A stretch of DNA of 7,340 bases from Betaproteobacteria bacterium (GTDB taxonomy: Bacteria > Pseudomonadota > Gammaproteobacteria > Burkholderiales > SG8-39). This document shows, one piece after another, positions 5,840 to 7,340 of the stretch. The stretch spans positions 1-7,340 of the forward strand of contig JAFAGU010000125.1 in assembly GCA_019237595.1 (NCBI GenBank). Reading direction: 5' to 3'. Position 1 is the first letter of the stretch. Every line of letters begins with the position of its first letter. Both the position numbers and the translations under genes were made by a program. Below the pieces are notes generated by a model. The model saw only the letters and a program-made list of their open reading frames with translations. It searched no databases and had not been told where the DNA came from.

Positions 5840-6544
5840 CTAGGGCCGCACCGCGGGCGTCTCGAGCTTCATTCCACTGGCGCGGCTCATCAGGTAGTAC
5901 TCGAGCGCGACGAGCTCCTCCGAGCCGTACGCGTACGGCTCGGCGCGAAGGCCCGACATGCAGTTGCGCAGCCGTCGCTGCAGCGAGCCCATGCCCTGCC
6001 ATTCGAGGCGGTAGATCGGGTAGCCGGTCGGATGCGCCTGCGGAATCACGCTTCCGCCGAGCTTTTGCCCCGCCCGCTCGTCGTGGCATTGCGCGCAGGA
6101 GAGGTTGATCTGCCCCTCCCGGCGGGAGTAGAGCTTCTTCCCTTCCTCCAGCCACTTCGCGTCCCGCGACACCGTGATGGGCATTCCGCGCGACTCGTTG
6201 GCGATGAAGGCCGTCATCGCGAGGAGCTCCTTGCTTTCGTAGGGCCAGGGGCCGGCCTTGCGGCAGGCGTTGATGCGCTGCTCGAGGTTCAGGAGCCTGC
6301 CGTCCTTCACCGCCGGGTAGCGCGCCGCGACACCCTTCATGGTTGCGGCCGCATGGCAGGCGCCGCAGCCCTCGGATTTCCACAGCGCCTCGCCGTCCTG
6401 CACGGCGAACATGCCCGGGTTGGCGAAGTCGTCGTCCTGCATCGCGCGCAGCGGCGGCGTCATGAATTCGTAGCCCGATTTGCGCTCCTGCGCGGCGCCG
6501 TCGGCCGCCAGGCACCCGAGGAGGACGAGGAGAAGAACCCTCAC
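5840..6544 (-). CDS. soxA: SoxA, diheme cytochrome subunit of the SoxXA thiosulfate-loading enzyme
   Basis: The 234-residue precursor is SoxA, which with SoxX forms L-cysteine S-thiosulfotransferase. It oxidatively joins thiosulfate to the SoxY carrier cysteine in the periplasm. Two heme motifs are visible, CGACH at 60-64 and CAQCH at 150-154, each followed by a probable cysteine ligand: Cys94 in RINACR and Cys195 in RRLRNCMSGLRAEPY. The latter is the conserved active-site (persulfide) cysteine. The conserved AEPYAYGSEELVALEYYL follows. A short signal peptide (RVLLLVLLGCLAADGAAQ) precedes. The GTG at 6544 is chosen because it overlaps the soxZ stop as GTGA, typical of coupled genes; a GTG at 6598 would overlap soxZ by 58 bases and has no better ribosome site. 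It ends the minus-strand sox run here and converges on the MoxR-type gene with 28 bases between. Confidence 0.93.
   Translation of the reverse strand: MRVLLLVLLGCLAADGAAQERKSGYEFMTPPLRAMQDDDFANPGMFAVQDGEALWKSEGCGACHAAATMKGVAARYPAVKDGRLLNLEQRINACRKAGPWPYESKELLAMTAFIANESRGMPITVSRDAKWLEEGKKLYSRREGQINLSCAQCHDERAGQKLGGSVIPQAHPTGYPIYRLEWQGMGSLQRRLRNCMSGLRAEPYAYGSEELVALEYYLMSRASGMKLETPAVRP
5920..5943. repeat. Perfect 24-base palindrome inside soxA
   Basis: The half-site CCGAGCCGTACG is followed directly by its exact reverse complement, giving 12+12 bases with no spacer. It encodes the AEPYAYGS stretch of SoxA near its C-terminus. In RNA it could fold as a strong hairpin. Part of the symmetry follows from conserved residues combined with GC-preferring codons. 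Confidence 0.85.
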
Positions 6545-6861
6545 ACGACGGTGATCGACGCCGAGTCCGCGGCCGAGAAGCCGTTGTCGCCGCTCCACTC
6601 GAAGCGCAGCGTGCCGGACTCCGTCGCGAGGGTCGTGAACTCGATGAGCGGGTTCGCCGCGGTCGCGGGAAAGAGATCGGCCCGGAACACCTCCACGCCG
6701 TTGTAGGTGCAGCGGAACGCCGTGATGATGTCGCGCGGGATGGAGGCGCCGCGCTCGTTGTTGCGGAAGCCGGTCTCCATCTGGTGCGCGGCGATGGCCC
6801 GGATGCGAACGAGCTCGCCCTTCTTCGCCTCGGTCGGCATTTGCACGCGGGTGCGGGCCAC
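6541..6861 (-). CDS. soxZ: SoxZ, sulfur-carrier complex subunit
   Basis: The 106-residue protein matches SoxZ, the immunoglobulin-like partner of SoxY in the carrier complex that holds sulfur intermediates in the periplasm. Recognisable segments are ARTRVQMPTEAKKGE at the N-terminus, HQMETGFR at 26-33, IPRDIITAF at 41-49, YNGVEVFRADLFPATAANP at 53-71 and ESGTLRFEW at 81-89. It has no signal peptide, as is usual, because SoxZ is exported together with Tat-targeted SoxY. The GTG start at 6861 overlaps the last base of the soxY stop, has a GGAGG seven bases upstream, and gives the family-typical N-terminus. A longer in-frame reading to 6879 would lie wholly inside soxY. The gene overlaps soxA downstream by four bases. 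Confidence 0.94.
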   Translation of the reverse strand: MARTRVQMPTEAKKGELVRIRAIAAHQMETGFRNNERGASIPRDIITAFRCTYNGVEVFRADLFPATAANPLIEFTTLATESGTLRFEWSGDNGFSAADSASITVV

Positions 6862-7340
6862 TAGATCGCCTCCGTGCACGCGGCGAGCGTCACGACCACG
6901 TCGGCGCTTCCGGACCAGTAGGAGCCGTCGCTCATGCGCGCGATCGCGACGACCTTTTGCGAATCGGCGAGGCGGATTCGCGTCGTCACCGCGGCGAGGC
7001 CCGCGCGCGGGCCCAGGTGGAAGGTGACCACGTTCGGCTGCGGGTTCTTCTCGTTGAAAACGTGGATCGCGGTAACGTGGTCCTGCGCGGTCATGGGGCT
7101 TTCTACGGCGACGGTCATCGGCACGGTATTCCCGTTCTCGACGAGCTGCGGCAGGTCGAGCGTGACCTTGCCGGGATTCACCCGCACGTCGCCGATCGCC
7201 TTGCGGATCGCCTCGCGCTGTTCCTTGGCGAAGTACTGGCCGCTGGTCTGGCCTTCCGCCAGCTTGTAAGGCGAAACCTCGTTGTCGTTGTAGTCGTAAT
7301 AGTAGTCGAGCACCTGCTGCTCGGTGTCGCCGATCACCGC
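6861..7340 (-). CDS. soxY: SoxY, sulfur-carrier subunit with a non-canonical C-terminus (5' end outside the window)
   Basis: The visible 159 residues cover the SoxY carrier domain: AKEQREAIRKAIGD, then LPQLVENGNTVPMTVAVESP, IHVFNEKNPQPNVVTFHLGP and a C-terminal strand VVVTLAACTEAI. SoxY carries thiosulfate-derived sulfur on a cysteine near its C-terminus, usually in a GGCGG arm. Here a single cysteine is kept at the right place but sits in LAACTEAI, five residues from the end and without the glycines. The N-terminal Tat signal would lie beyond the window. About 35 residues before the recognisable domain are acidic and tyrosine-rich (VLDYYYDYNDNE). It overlaps soxZ by one base, and its final codons contain the soxZ ribosome binding site. 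The GTG at 7337 is unlikely to be the true start. SoxY identity is strong; carrier competence with this tail is not proven. Confidence 0.9.
   Translation of the reverse strand, partial: AVIGDTEQQVLDYYYDYNDNEVSPYKLAEGQTSGQYFAKEQREAIRKAIGDVRVNPGKVTLDLPQLVENGNTVPMTVAVESPMTAQDHVTAIHVFNEKNPQPNVVTFHLGPRAGLAAVTTRIRLADSQKVVAIARMSDGSYWSGSADVVVTLAACTEAI
6869..6873 (-). promoter_or_regulatory. soxZ ribosome binding site inside the soxY tail
   Basis: GGAGG on the minus strand lies seven bases before the soxZ GTG and within the soxY codons for the Thr-Glu-Ala that follow the carrier cysteine. It decides the soxZ start and predicts that soxZ translation is coupled to soxY termination. Confidence 0.75.

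Noticed and set aside
6542..6544. SoxA as a lipoprotein, from LLGC in its signal peptide
   Set aside because: The cysteine is only at residue 11 and the hydrophobic stretch before it is very short, whereas SoxA proteins are soluble periplasmic enzymes. A normal cleavage near GAAQ is more likely.

Overview
The window is GC-rich, densely packed chromosomal DNA, most likely from a betaproteobacterium (Burkholderiales or Nitrosomonadales-like). The indications are a DUF1841 protein, small cytochrome c4-like proteins next to a MoxR-type ATPase, a sox gene cluster, and strong G/C bias at third codon positions. The taxonomy is an inference from gene content. No RNA gene, insertion sequence or CRISPR array is visible, and no gene-free stretch exceeds about 140 bases.

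Layout, left to right. A DUF1841 gene (17-436, +) may overlap the tail of an unseen upstream gene. Next is a YqgE/AlgH-family gene (529-1131, +) that unusually begins with a signal peptide. It converges, with a single base between stop codons, on a two-gene minus-strand operon (4068 to 1133). The first gene of that operon encodes a TPR plus outer-membrane beta-barrel protein resembling Slam (surface lipoprotein assembly modifier, DUF560). The second, overlapping it by ATGA, encodes an exported FecR-domain protein whose C-terminus resembles the TbpB-type barrel carried by Slam substrates. I read this as a candidate type XI secretion pair with an unusual FecR-fused cargo. Its upstream region holds a plausible sigma70 promoter and an FNR/FixK-like palindrome.

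Further right is a second minus-strand pair of overlapping genes for small monoheme cytochromes c (4857 to 4208), which look like the two halves of a cytochrome c4. Divergent from them is a MoxR-type AAA+ ATPase (4963-5811, +) without its usual VWA-domain partner. The right end is the downstream part of a minus-strand soxYZA run: soxY (cut by the window edge), soxZ and soxA, translationally coupled through 1-4 base overlaps. SoxYZ carries sulfur intermediates and diheme SoxA, with SoxX, loads thiosulfate onto SoxY. The nearby cytochromes c could take electrons from this periplasmic system, but that link is inferred from proximity only.

The main points for follow-up are the Slam-like/FecR pair, the exported YqgE, the non-canonical SoxY carrier tail that doubles as the soxZ ribosome binding site, the FNR-like box and a perfect 24-base palindrome inside soxA.
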